DNA from: an uncultured bacterium
Lineage (GTDB): Bacteria > Cyanobacteriota > Vampirovibrionia > Gastranaerophilales > Gastranaerophilaceae
Length of the DNA: 15,195 nt
Assembly: GCA_948742005.1 (NCBI GenBank)
Contig: CAPYQR010000007.1
Location: 1,820 to 17,014 of the forward strand
Reading direction: 5' to 3'
In this document: positions 1 to 6,234 of the stretch, piece by piece
How the letters are laid out: each line of letters begins with the position of its first letter
Position numbering within the stretch: position 1 is the first letter of the stretch
Position numbers and translations under genes: made by a program
Notes under the pieces: model-generated
The model's input: only the letters and a program-made list of their open reading frames with translations
Database searches by the model: none
Told to the model about the DNA's origin: nothing

Positions 1-426
1 GAAGGAGATAAAAACCGCTTCAATTTTCCCGAAGCAAAAGTCGGCGAAGATGAATTTTCTTTTTCAGGTTTAAAAACAGCCGTTTTGCGCGAAGTCAAAA
101 AATTCGACAAAGAAAACTTACCAAAAAAAGACATCGCAGCAAGTTTTCAATACAGGATTTGCGACACATTAATTAACAAAACCATAAAAACAGCACAAAA
201 ATTAAATTGCAGCAAAATCGCCCTTGCAGGAGGCGTCGCCGCAAATTCCGAATTAAGAAAAAGATTAAAAGAACTCGAAAAACAAAATTTTGCTACAAAT
301 TACCCGCAATTAAAATACTGCACCGACAATGCCGCAATGGTCGCATCCTGCGCATATTTTAACCCCATAAAACAACAAAAAAACCAAACAAATTCCTTAT
401 TATTTGAAGTTTTTTCAAGAGATTAA
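1..426 (+). CDS. tsaD: tRNA N6-threonylcarbamoyladenosine synthase subunit TsaD, C-terminal part
   Basis: This is the last 141 codons of TsaD, the Kae1-type enzyme that transfers the threonylcarbamoyl group to A37 of ANN-decoding tRNAs, working with TsaB and TsaE in the cytoplasm. The reading frame is open from the first base, so the gene starts outside the window. Visible family signatures are FSFSGLKTAV near fragment residues 19-28, the glycine loop AGGVAANSELR and, near the end, CTDNAAMVA, whose Asp belongs to the nucleotide and metal site. The N-terminal metal-binding His residues lie upstream and cannot be checked. An in-frame TTG at 85 is internal and not a start. The gene is followed by a strong terminator at 504-537. 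The family is near certain. Confidence 0.95.
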   Translation, partial: EGDKNRFNFPEAKVGEDEFSFSGLKTAVLREVKKFDKENLPKKDIAASFQYRICDTLINKTIKTAQKLNCSKIALAGGVAANSELRKRLKELEKQNFATNYPQLKYCTDNAAMVASCAYFNPIKQQKNQTNSLLFEVFSRD

Positions 427-503
427 CAAAAAAACTGGCTATTATTTTTTTATGTTGTATAATAAAAAACAAGAGAGTATTAAAAATTTATTCAAAGCAA
501 TTC

Positions 504-537
504 CTCAAATTCTTTATTTAGAATTTGAGTTTTTTTA
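504..537 (+). terminator. Intrinsic terminator after tsaD
   Basis: A perfect 10-bp inverted repeat, CTCAAATTCT (504-513) and AGAATTTGAG (520-529), encloses a 6-nt loop and is followed at once by seven T. It sits 78 nt downstream of the tsaD stop, far enough that it might instead end a short separate transcript: a TATAAT lies at 458-463. Confidence 0.88.
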
Positions 538-680
538 TCTGCATTTTACTGTATCTAAAAATAAAACAAAGCCCATCATGACTTTACAATTTTTAACAAT
601 AAAGTCCGGTTTTTAATATTTAATTTTAACTGTGTCAATTTTAAAAGAATTTTTACAAAATTTAACTAAATAAACAAAAA

Positions 681-923
681 TTATTCTTCATAAAGTACTT
701 CGGGATTAAATAAATCTCTAATGTCTGCCCCTAGTAATTGTGCTAAAAATTCCATTTTTCTCAATGTTATATTAACATGACCTCTTTCGAGTTTTGAGAC
801 GTAAGAATTGTCAACCCCAAGGGCAAGGGAGAGCTTTTCCCTTGTTAATTTGTGTCTTATTCTGAATTTAGCAATATTTTTGCCAAAAATTCTTCTTAGA
901 TTGGAATTTAGTATTAGATTCAT
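681..923 (-). CDS. Small XRE (Cro/C1-type) HTH regulator
   Basis: An 80-residue protein that is almost entirely one Cro/C1-type helix-turn-helix. The core runs from about residue 13 to 66: a first helix around KNIAKFRIRH, then the HTH with LTREKLSLALGV and the recognition helix DNSYVSKLERG. I chose the ATG at 923 rather than the one at 956. CATAAT ends exactly 6 nt before it, while the longer start adds a hydrophobic 11-residue extension foreign to the family and has no ribosome site. It is clearly related to the next gene upstream (both have LG-x-DNSY-x-SK-x-E), which suggests tandem duplication. It probably binds an operator as a dimer; the palindrome GGAAT-GGT-ATTCC at 959-971 lies just upstream. 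The target is unknown. Confidence 0.85.
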   Translation of the reverse strand: MNLILNSNLRRIFGKNIAKFRIRHKLTREKLSLALGVDNSYVSKLERGHVNITLRKMEFLAQLLGADIRDLFNPEVLYEE

Positions 924-935
924 TATCCAATTATG
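924..935 (-). promoter_or_regulatory. Candidate leaderless -10 for the XRE gene at 923
   Basis: Read on the minus strand, CATAAT (935-930) and 6 nt (TGGATA) lead straight into the ATG at 923, so a transcript would begin at about the start codon. The block CATAATTGGA is also present before the sister XRE gene. The -35 is weak; TTGATA at 956-951 gives a short 15-bp spacer. GGA within TGGATA could alternatively be a very short-spaced ribosome site. Confidence 0.45.
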
Positions 936-958
936 AATAATTGTTATAAATATCAAAA

Positions 959-971
959 GGAATGGTATTCC
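959..971. repeat. Palindrome GGAAT-GGT-ATTCC between the two XRE genes
   Basis: A perfect 5-bp inverted repeat with a 3-bp centre in the gap between the paired XRE genes, 36 bp upstream of the chosen start of the downstream one. Its size and position suit an operator for an XRE dimer. No second copy was seen in this window. Confidence 0.4.
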
Positions 972-980
972 AGAAAAATT

Positions 981-1202
981 TTATTTGAAAAGTAATTTTA
1001 CATCAACCTTAAAGAATGTTGCAAGTTTTTGAATTTTATCAATAGTAACATTCATTTTTGAATTTTCAACTTTTGAAATATATGAATTATCCAATCCAAG
1101 ATTAAGTGCAAGTTCTTCTTTATCCAAACCTGCTTTTTCTCTTAAAAATTTAACATTTTCCGCTAAAAGCGTACGTGCATGTTTATCAACTTCTTGACTC
1201 AT
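981..1202 (-). CDS. Small XRE (Cro/C1-type) HTH regulator, paralogue of the next gene
   Basis: A 73-residue single-domain Cro/C1-type HTH protein. After a short lead (ARTLLAENVKFLREKAGL) come the HTH helices KEELALNLGL and DNSYISKVENS, then MNVTIDKIQKLATFF and a terminal strand-like VDVKLLF. It shares the recognition-helix core and overall layout with the gene at 681-923. I prefer the ATG at 1202 over the one at 1220 because CATAAT lies exactly 6 nt upstream of it, as in the paralogue. The ORF is also open from 1220, which would add MLHNWN. It is likely a dimeric repressor. The pair read leftward, away from the Cys-rich small gene at 1282-1515; whether they are co-transcribed with it is unclear. 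Confidence 0.85.
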   Translation of the reverse strand: MSQEVDKHARTLLAENVKFLREKAGLDKEELALNLGLDNSYISKVENSKMNVTIDKIQKLATFFKVDVKLLFK

Positions 1203-1214
1203 ATTCCAATTATG
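1203..1214 (-). promoter_or_regulatory. Candidate leaderless -10 for the XRE gene at 1202
   Basis: On the minus strand CATAAT (1214-1209) plus 6 nt (TGGAAT) precede the ATG at 1202. The 10-nt block CATAATTGGA is identical to that before the paralogue at 923, so the start region was copied or conserved together with the gene. No good -35 is visible. Confidence 0.45.
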
Positions 1215-1281
1215 CAACATAAAATTTTCATATACAGGATTATCAGTCCATCAATAATATTATCTTTGATTTAATAAAAAA

Positions 1282-1515
1282 TTATTTACAGCATTCAAAC
1301 TCAATTTCTTCGCAGTTATAAGTCAAATCTAAAAAGAAACAATTTAACTTAGAACTGACTTTATAAACACATTTAACCATGGAATAAATTGCAAACGCAT
1401 CTATTTCATCATTATGTTCTTTGCAAAAAAACAATAAAATAGACAATAAATTTGTAACATCATCAATAAAATCACCTAATTTCTTTAGTTCTTTTTTGTT
1501 TATTAGTTTTGGCAT
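1282..1515 (-). CDS. Uncharacterised 77-aa Cys-containing small protein
   Basis: I do not recognise this protein. Translation is well supported: AAGGAG lies about 8 nt before the ATG, one of the best ribosome sites in the region and a contrast with its SD-less neighbours. The N terminus is basic (MPKLINKKELKKLG), followed by a hydrophobic helix (TNLLSILLFFC) and six Cys residues (31, 49, 59, 68, 75, 76), ending in a CC pair. The Cys spacing does not match a zinc-finger pattern I know. The gene is divergent from the HTH-RHH-HTH operon and shares an intergenic region with it, so it may be controlled by those proteins. It could be a small effector, but there is no sequence evidence for that. Confidence 0.7.
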   Translation of the reverse strand: MPKLINKKELKKLGDFIDDVTNLLSILLFFCKEHNDEIDAFAIYSMVKCVYKVSSKLNCFFLDLTYNCEEIEFECCK

Positions 1516-1570
1516 GGTTTTAACTCCTTAAATATTAAAATTTGTAAACATATAATCAATTGGTAAGTTG

Positions 1571-1635
1571 ATTAGTTAATTGACATGTAAATTATAATAC
1601 ATTAAATCGTTTCATTAGTCAACAAATTAACTGAT
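1571..1635. promoter_or_regulatory. Inverted-repeat operator region between divergent genes
   Basis: ATTAGTTAA (1571-1579) and TTAACTGAT (1627-1635) form an inverted pair, 8 of 9 positions complementary, bracketing both divergent promoters. Inside lies a second inverted repeat, ATGTA-N8-TACAT (1585-1602), over the minus-strand -10. This is the arrangement expected for coordinate repression of the Cys-rich gene and the HTH-RHH-HTH operon by one of their own products. Which protein binds is inference. Confidence 0.45.
1594..1622 (-). promoter_or_regulatory. Promoter for the Cys-rich small gene
   Basis: On the minus strand TTGACT (1622-1617) is followed after 17 bp by TATTAT (1599-1594), each one mismatch from the sigma-70 consensus. 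The predicted 5' leader of about 70 nt contains the AAGGAG ribosome site. The -35 overlaps that of the opposing promoter base for base. Confidence 0.55.
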
Positions 1636-1650
1636 GAGTATAATAATTAT
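1616..1650 (+). promoter_or_regulatory. Promoter for the HTH-RHH-HTH operon, predicted leaderless
   Basis: TAGTCA (1616-1621), a 17-bp spacer and a perfect TATAAT (1639-1644) are followed by 6 nt and the ATG at 1651. Transcription should start at or next to the A of the start codon. There is no Shine-Dalgarno. The same TAGTCA-17-TATAAT arrangement drives the structured RNA at 6235. Confidence 0.65.
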
Positions 1651-1863
1651 ATGAATTTACAAGTCAGAGAACAAATTAAATCATTATTAGCAGAAAAAGG
1701 AGTTACGATGAAATATGTAGCTCAGATTTTAGCTCAAAAAACTAATAAACAATATTCCTTGGCTAATTTTTCTTCAAAACTAAAACGCGGAACTTTAACT
1801 TATAATGAAGTTGTATTGATTGCTAATAGTTTAGATTTTGATATTAAATTCGTCAGAAAATAA
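1651..1863 (+). CDS. Small HTH-like DNA-binding protein, first of a paralogous pair
   Basis: A 70-residue, all-helical protein with a Cro/C1-like layout: EQIKSLLAEKGVTMKYVAQILAQK (helices 1-2), a Tyr-containing turn, NFSSKLKRGTL (recognition helix) and NEVVLIANSLDFDI. It has the same length as the protein at 2038-2250 and about a third of residues identical without gaps, including EQIK-x-LL, the T-x-K-x-x-AQ-x-L core and Y-x-EVV-x-IA, so the two arose by duplication. The two HTH genes bracket a ribbon-helix-helix gene in one short operon. Its start follows a TATAAT by 6 nt with no ribosome site, so it is probably translated from a leaderless mRNA. The target is unknown; the inverted repeats upstream suggest autoregulation. 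Confidence 0.8.
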   Translation: MNLQVREQIKSLLAEKGVTMKYVAQILAQKTNKQYSLANFSSKLKRGTLTYNEVVLIANSLDFDIKFVRK

Positions 1864-1872
1864 CTTTTATCA

Positions 1873-2034
1873 ATGAAAGATGTTTTCATTATGGAAGAAA
1901 AAACACATTTTACAATGCGAATAAATACAAAATTATGGGAAAAAGTGAAAGAACTAGCCTTTAAAAACAAGCGCTCTGCTGTTAAACAGGTTGAATTTAT
2001 ACTGGAAGAATATCTTGAAAAGTTTGTAAAATAG
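1873..2034 (+). CDS. 53-aa ribbon-helix-helix (Arc/CopG-like) protein
   Basis: A short gene of 53 codons plus a TAG stop. After a leading MKDVFIMEEK comes the ribbon-helix-helix pattern: beta strand THFTMRINTKLW, helix A EKVKELAFKNKR, the turn/helix-B start SAVKQVEFILEEYLEKF. This matches the Arc/CopG/MetJ fold, in which two chains form the DNA-contacting beta ribbon. An alternative start at ATG 1891 (MEEKTHF) would leave the fold intact. Neither start has a clear ribosome site. It lies 9 nt after the first HTH gene and 3 nt before the second, implying translational coupling. RHH proteins of this size are often antitoxins or plasmid/phage repressors, but no toxin partner is evident here. Confidence 0.75.
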   Translation: MKDVFIMEEKTHFTMRINTKLWEKVKELAFKNKRSAVKQVEFILEEYLEKFVK

Positions 2035-2037
2035 TTT

Positions 2038-2250
2038 ATGAATATAAATTCAAAAGAACAAATAAAAATATTATTAGTTAAAGAAAATCTGACCGCAAAA
2101 AAACTTGCGCAATTGTTGAGTGAAAAGACCGACAAAAAATATACTCAGCAAAGTATTTTACATAAAATTTCTTCAAGTTCATTCAGATATGACGAAGTTG
2201 TAAAAATTGCCGATTTATTTGGTTATAAAATTTCTATAGACAAAGATTAA
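2038..2250 (+). CDS. Small HTH-like DNA-binding protein, second of the pair
   Basis: A 70-residue paralogue of the protein at 1651-1863, aligned end to end without gaps. Conserved blocks are EQIK-x-LL, LTAKKLAQLL, the KT-x-K-x-Y turn and YDEVVKIADLFGY. The segment matching the recognition helix (SILHKISSSSF against NFSSKLKRGTL) is where the pair differ most, which suggests different DNA targets or a heterodimer. It starts 3 nt after the RHH stop with no ribosome site, so translation is probably coupled. It is the last gene of the operon; a weak terminator-like hairpin follows its stop. Confidence 0.78.
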   Translation: MNINSKEQIKILLVKENLTAKKLAQLLSEKTDKKYTQQSILHKISSSSFRYDEVVKIADLFGYKISIDKD

Positions 2251-2291
2251 TTCAAAAAATTAAGAAAATGTTTATTTTTTGAAACTTTTTT
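2251..2291 (+). terminator. Weak possible terminator after the HTH-RHH-HTH operon
   Basis: TTCAAAAAA (2251-2259) and TTTTTTGAA (2275-2283) can pair, with a 15-nt loop, followed by a T run from 2286. The stem has only one G-C pair, so it is marginal. Nothing stronger separates this operon from dnaK. Confidence 0.3.
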
Positions 2292-2348
2292 AAAAATAAT
2301 GCTAAGTTAGATATATAAAGAAAAATGTTTTTAAAAAAGGAGATATAA

Positions 2349-4193
<1,845 letters not shown>

Positions 4194-4214
4194 ATTTCAA
4201 ATATTATATTTTTT

Positions 4215-4245
4215 AAACTGATAGAGCAATCTATCAGTTTTTTTA
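4215..4245 (+). terminator. Intrinsic terminator after dnaK
   Basis: A perfect 11-bp stem, AAACTGATAGA (4215-4225) with TCTATCAGTTT (4230-4240), a GCAA tetraloop and a run of seven T at 4238-4244. It begins 21 nt after the dnaK stop. Confidence 0.93.
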
Positions 4246-4513
4246 TGCTCTTTTTGAGTTTGATTTATAATCAAAAAAAGCTTAAGATTGAATACCGTTA
4301 TTTTTTTGTTATCAATCATTTTATCACTCACAAAAACACCAAAATTCCTTTTTTCTTTCTTAAATTTTATTATTGCTTATAGGTCAATATAAAAATATTT
4401 TTATTAACAAATGTTAAGTCAATTTCTCATAGTTTTTGGCAATTTTTTTACAATAAATTCGTTAAAAAATTCATCAGATGTTATTTATTAATAATTTATA
4501 AGGAAAAGTTATT
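4246..4513. other. AT-rich intergenic region, nothing identified
   Basis: About 270 bases of homopolymer-rich DNA between the dnaK terminator and the HAD-like gene. I see no ORF with a credible start, no stable hairpin and no convincing -35/-10 pair, although TTGGCA (4436-4441) and TACAAT (4449-4454) occur, too close together to form one promoter. The promoter of the next gene should lie here. Confidence 0.4.
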
Positions 4514-4876
4514 ATGGAAACAAACAAACATTTTAAAAAAAGAATTTTGATTGATTTAGGCGGCGTTTTAAATAACTACCGCGGCGATTTTGATGAAAAC
4601 TATATTCCCGGAATTAAACGCGGAGCAAAATGTTTTTTAAAAAAACTCACAAAAGAATTCCCCGACTACGACATTTATTTGTACACCTCAAGGAATCTTT
4701 TGATTGCTTCAAAATGGTTGATTGATAACAATATCGATCAATATTTCAAAGGCGTAACAAACATCAAAGTTCCCGCCTATTTAACAATAGAAGATAGAGC
4801 GGTTTGCTTCAAGGGTGATTATAAAGAATTATTTGAAAACATCAAGGCTTTTAAAGTGTGGTGGAAAAAAGAATAA
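4514..4876 (+). CDS. HAD-superfamily-like protein with altered catalytic motif
   Basis: A 120-residue compact HAD-like fold. Motif I is ILIDLGGVLNNY, with the nucleophile position Asp14 kept but the usual acid/base Asp two residues on replaced by Gly16. Motif II is YLYTSR (Thr58), the Lys of motif III is probably Lys85 in NIKVPAYL, and motif IV is IEDRA (Glu93-Asp94, where DD is usual). There is no cap domain, as in the shortest HAD phosphatases. Phosphatases need the +2 Asp as general acid, so either this protein is not a phosphatase or it acts by binding. GAT-to-GGC needs two base changes, so a single read error does not explain it. AAGGAAAA precedes the ATG. It is a single-gene unit, and its substrate is unknown. 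Confidence 0.75.
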   Translation: METNKHFKKRILIDLGGVLNNYRGDFDENYIPGIKRGAKCFLKKLTKEFPDYDIYLYTSRNLLIASKWLIDNNIDQYFKGVTNIKVPAYLTIEDRAVCFKGDYKELFENIKAFKVWWKKE

Positions 4877-4881
4877 ATATT

Positions 4882-5115
4882 TTAAATTGTTTTCAAAATC
4901 AATATCTTAGCAATAAGTTCATTAATATTTAAACATTTAAAATTATCCAAAACCCTTGCGCTCGTTTTCTCAAAAGCTGAAGCGCTGATTTTATAATCCG
5001 TACAATAAAAGATTTCGTCTCCAACATTGATTATATAATCAACAAAGTCCTTTTCTTGTTCTGTCAATCTTCTTTTGGTTGTCAAGGGAAAAAGGTTGTC
5101 GATAAAATAATTTAA
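4882..5115 (-). pseudogene. C-terminal half of a frameshifted gene, LuxR/GerE-like HTH
   Basis: This frame has no ATG; the only candidate start is TTG at 5085, without a ribosome site. It is open upstream to the end of the preceding ORF, whose stop sits in a run of five T (5118-5114). One extra T, or a -1 slip at that point, joins both frames without interruption into a protein of about 155 residues. The segment from LTEQEKDFVDYIINVGDE through KISASAFEKTSARVLDNF to NINELIAKIL follows the LuxR/GerE helix-turn-helix layout (LT-x-x-E start, IS-x-x-x recognition helix, N-x-x-ELI end), though the fit is loose. It could be a decayed gene, a sequence error or programmed frameshifting. Confidence 0.5.
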
Positions 5116-5348
5116 AAATAAAGAATTTCAACATGATAGCCGATATTAAATTCAAAAGCATTAATATCATCGATTAAATCTTGATAAGTTCTGCAATTTG
5201 CGCCAAAATTAATAATATCTTTTGTATAACCGAAAATACTCATGATATCATCCATTTTCAAATCAAACAATTCCGTATATAATTTATAATAGCTTCTTGA
5301 AATCGTTTTCAAGCATTTTTTCAATTTCAAATTTTCTTCAATTTCCAT
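5112..5348 (-). CDS. Uncharacterised 78-aa protein, N-terminal half of the split gene
   Basis: The product is helical and charged, starting MEIEENLKLKKCLKTI with a later segment RTYQDLIDDINAFEF. I recognise no family. It begins 29 nt after the stop of the 145-aa gene, with no clear ribosome site, and ends at TAA inside a T5-A3 run. Read with a one-base shift there, it continues into the LuxR-like segment at 5115-4882. On that reading it is the amino-terminal, possibly sensory, half of a two-part regulator. If no frameshift occurs it is simply a short hypothetical protein. Confidence 0.5.
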   Translation of the reverse strand: MEIEENLKLKKCLKTISRSYYKLYTELFDLKMDDIMSIFGYTKDIINFGANCRTYQDLIDDINAFEFNIGYHVEILYF

Positions 5349-5377
5349 TTTTAACTTTGTAAAAATTCTTTTTTCAA

Positions 5378-5815
5378 TTATTTCGCTTCCCCTTTTTCTG
5401 TTTTGCCAAATGTTACAAAGTTCAATAAAAGAATATGGAATTTCAGAAAAAAGCGAAAAATTTCCCTGCGAAATTGCATTAGCGCAAAATATCGCTCGTT
5501 TGAATATTCGTTTAAAAACTTTAAATATTGTTCGGATACTTTGATTGAAAAAATTTTATAATACAAAAGTTTTCTTATTATTTCTTGAATTGAGCCTGTG
5601 CGGAAAATTTTGCAATATCTTCTGATTGAATAAAATACGCTTTCATTCATCCTGAAGCCGCGAATTTCTCTTTCATCCTGTAATTGGGTAATCAAACCTA
5701 TGCTTTGTTGATATTTACCTTTAAAATCCCTGAATTCACCTTTGATTAAGGCTTTTATTAAATTAATATCCTCTTGCGAGAGTTTTTCTATTATTGATTG
5801 GAGATGTTGTTTCAT
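5378..5815 (-). CDS. Uncharacterised 145-aa protein, possible degenerate HTH
   Basis: A basic, helix-rich protein I cannot place with certainty. The N-terminal third (LSQEDINLIKALIKGEF) and the segment MNESVFYSIRRYCKIFRTGSIQEIIRKL recall the start and end of a LuxR-type HTH, with an insertion between them. The C terminus, around residues 118-136, is rich in Phe and Leu (FRFFLKFHILLLNFVTF) and could be an amphipathic or membrane-associated helix. The ATG is preceded by TATAAA at exactly 6 nt and there is no Shine-Dalgarno, suggesting a leaderless message. It is the first gene of a minus-strand group ending at 4882 and is divergent from an XRE regulator, so it is likely controlled from the shared 94-bp gap. 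Confidence 0.6.
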   Translation of the reverse strand: MKQHLQSIIEKLSQEDINLIKALIKGEFRDFKGKYQQSIGLITQLQDEREIRGFRMNESVFYSIRRYCKIFRTGSIQEIIRKLLYYKIFSIKVSEQYLKFLNEYSNERYFALMQFRREIFRFFLKFHILLLNFVTFGKTEKGEAK

Positions 5816-5827
5816 AAAAAATTTATA
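5816..5827 (-). promoter_or_regulatory. Candidate leaderless -10 for the 145-aa gene
   Basis: On the minus strand TATAAA (5827-5822) and six T precede the ATG at 5815. A weak -35 (TTCATT, 5850-5845) lies 17 bp further up. It belongs to the 10-mer TTCATTAGTC, also found at 1611-1620 in the HTH operon promoter. Confidence 0.45.
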
Positions 5828-5872
5828 ATTTATAAATCTGGACTAATGAATGATAGATTTAGTACCAATACG

Positions 5873-5903
5873 AGAACGTATGTTCTAATTTTAGAACTAA
5901 AAT
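5873..5903 (+). promoter_or_regulatory. Overlapping LexA-like palindromes and -10 of the XRE gene
   Basis: AGAAC-GTAT-GTTCT (5873-5886) fits the Gram-positive SOS-box form GAAC-RNRY-GTTC exactly. It overlaps a second perfect palindrome, GTTCTAA-TT-TTAGAAC (5882-5897), giving three alternating half-sites. TAAAAT (5898-5903) follows directly and ends 6 nt before the ATG at 5910, so a bound protein would cover the polymerase site. The binder may be LexA or, equally likely, the XRE protein itself. Confidence 0.6.
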
Positions 5904-5909
5904 GAAAAA

Positions 5910-6185
5910 ATGCAAGAAGATTATGAAATCAAAAAGCAAAAATTGAAAATGGCATTAGCTCTTGTTGTTAAAAAATACAGAAAACAACATAATAAATCAA
6001 TGAGTAAAATTTCTGCCGAAATTATGATGACAAAATCTATGTGGACGGATTTGGAAAAAGGAATTAAAGACCCACAGTTTTCAACGCTTTGGAGAGTTAG
6101 TGAGGCATTAGAAATTCCTTTGGAAAAATTGATCTGTGAAATTAAAGAGCGATTGGGTGAAGATTTTAGTTTGATTAATGAATAA
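5910..6185 (+). CDS. XRE-family (Cro/C1-type) HTH regulator
   Basis: A 91-residue protein with a single Cro/C1-type HTH. A basic first helix (MALALVVKKYRKQHNKS) leads into MSKISAEIMMTKSMWTDLEKGIKDPQ, the HTH with its typical LE-x-G turn. FSTLWRVSEALEIPLEKLI closes the fold, and a short acidic tail ends the protein. It has Trp in the recognition helix and is not closely related to the XRE pair at 681-1202. The start at ATG 5910 has no ribosome site but lies 6 nt after TAAAAT; ATG 5902 is in another frame. Nested palindromes over its promoter point to negative autoregulation. It is divergent from the small minus-strand genes and is followed, 50 bp on, by a structured RNA gene. Confidence 0.87.
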   Translation: MQEDYEIKKQKLKMALALVVKKYRKQHNKSMSKISAEIMMTKSMWTDLEKGIKDPQFSTLWRVSEALEIPLEKLICEIKERLGEDFSLINE

Positions 6186-6199
6186 ATTTATCAATCTTT

Positions 6200-6228
6200 T
6201 AGTCATCTTTTAAATTAACAGATATAAT
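6200..6228 (+). promoter_or_regulatory. Promoter of the structured RNA
   Basis: TAGTCA (6200-6205), 17 bp, then a perfect TATAAT (6223-6228). The predicted start is near 6235, ten bases before the first long helix. Both hexamers and the spacer length equal those of the HTH operon promoter at 1616-1644. Confidence 0.65.
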
Positions 6229-6234
6229 TTAAAA

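Noticed and set aside
404..616. 70-codon plus-strand ORF running from the tsaD end through the terminator
   Set aside because: It overlaps the tsaD 3' end in another frame, crosses a strong terminator hairpin, has no ribosome site and encodes AT-driven Phe/Lys/Ile-rich sequence.
1800..2135. 111-codon minus-strand ORF opposite the RHH and HTH genes
   Set aside because: It is antisense to a compact three-gene operon with recognisable folds and has no family resemblance or ribosome site.
681..2250. Toxin-antitoxin module
   Set aside because: RHH and HTH antitoxin-like proteins are present, but no neighbouring ORF resembles a known toxin fold, so the label is not supported.
2284..2330. Possible CIRCE (HrcA) operator upstream of dnaK, suggested by TGCTAA
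   Set aside because: Only part of one half-site is present; there is no inverted GAGTGCTAA-like partner at the required 9-nt spacing.
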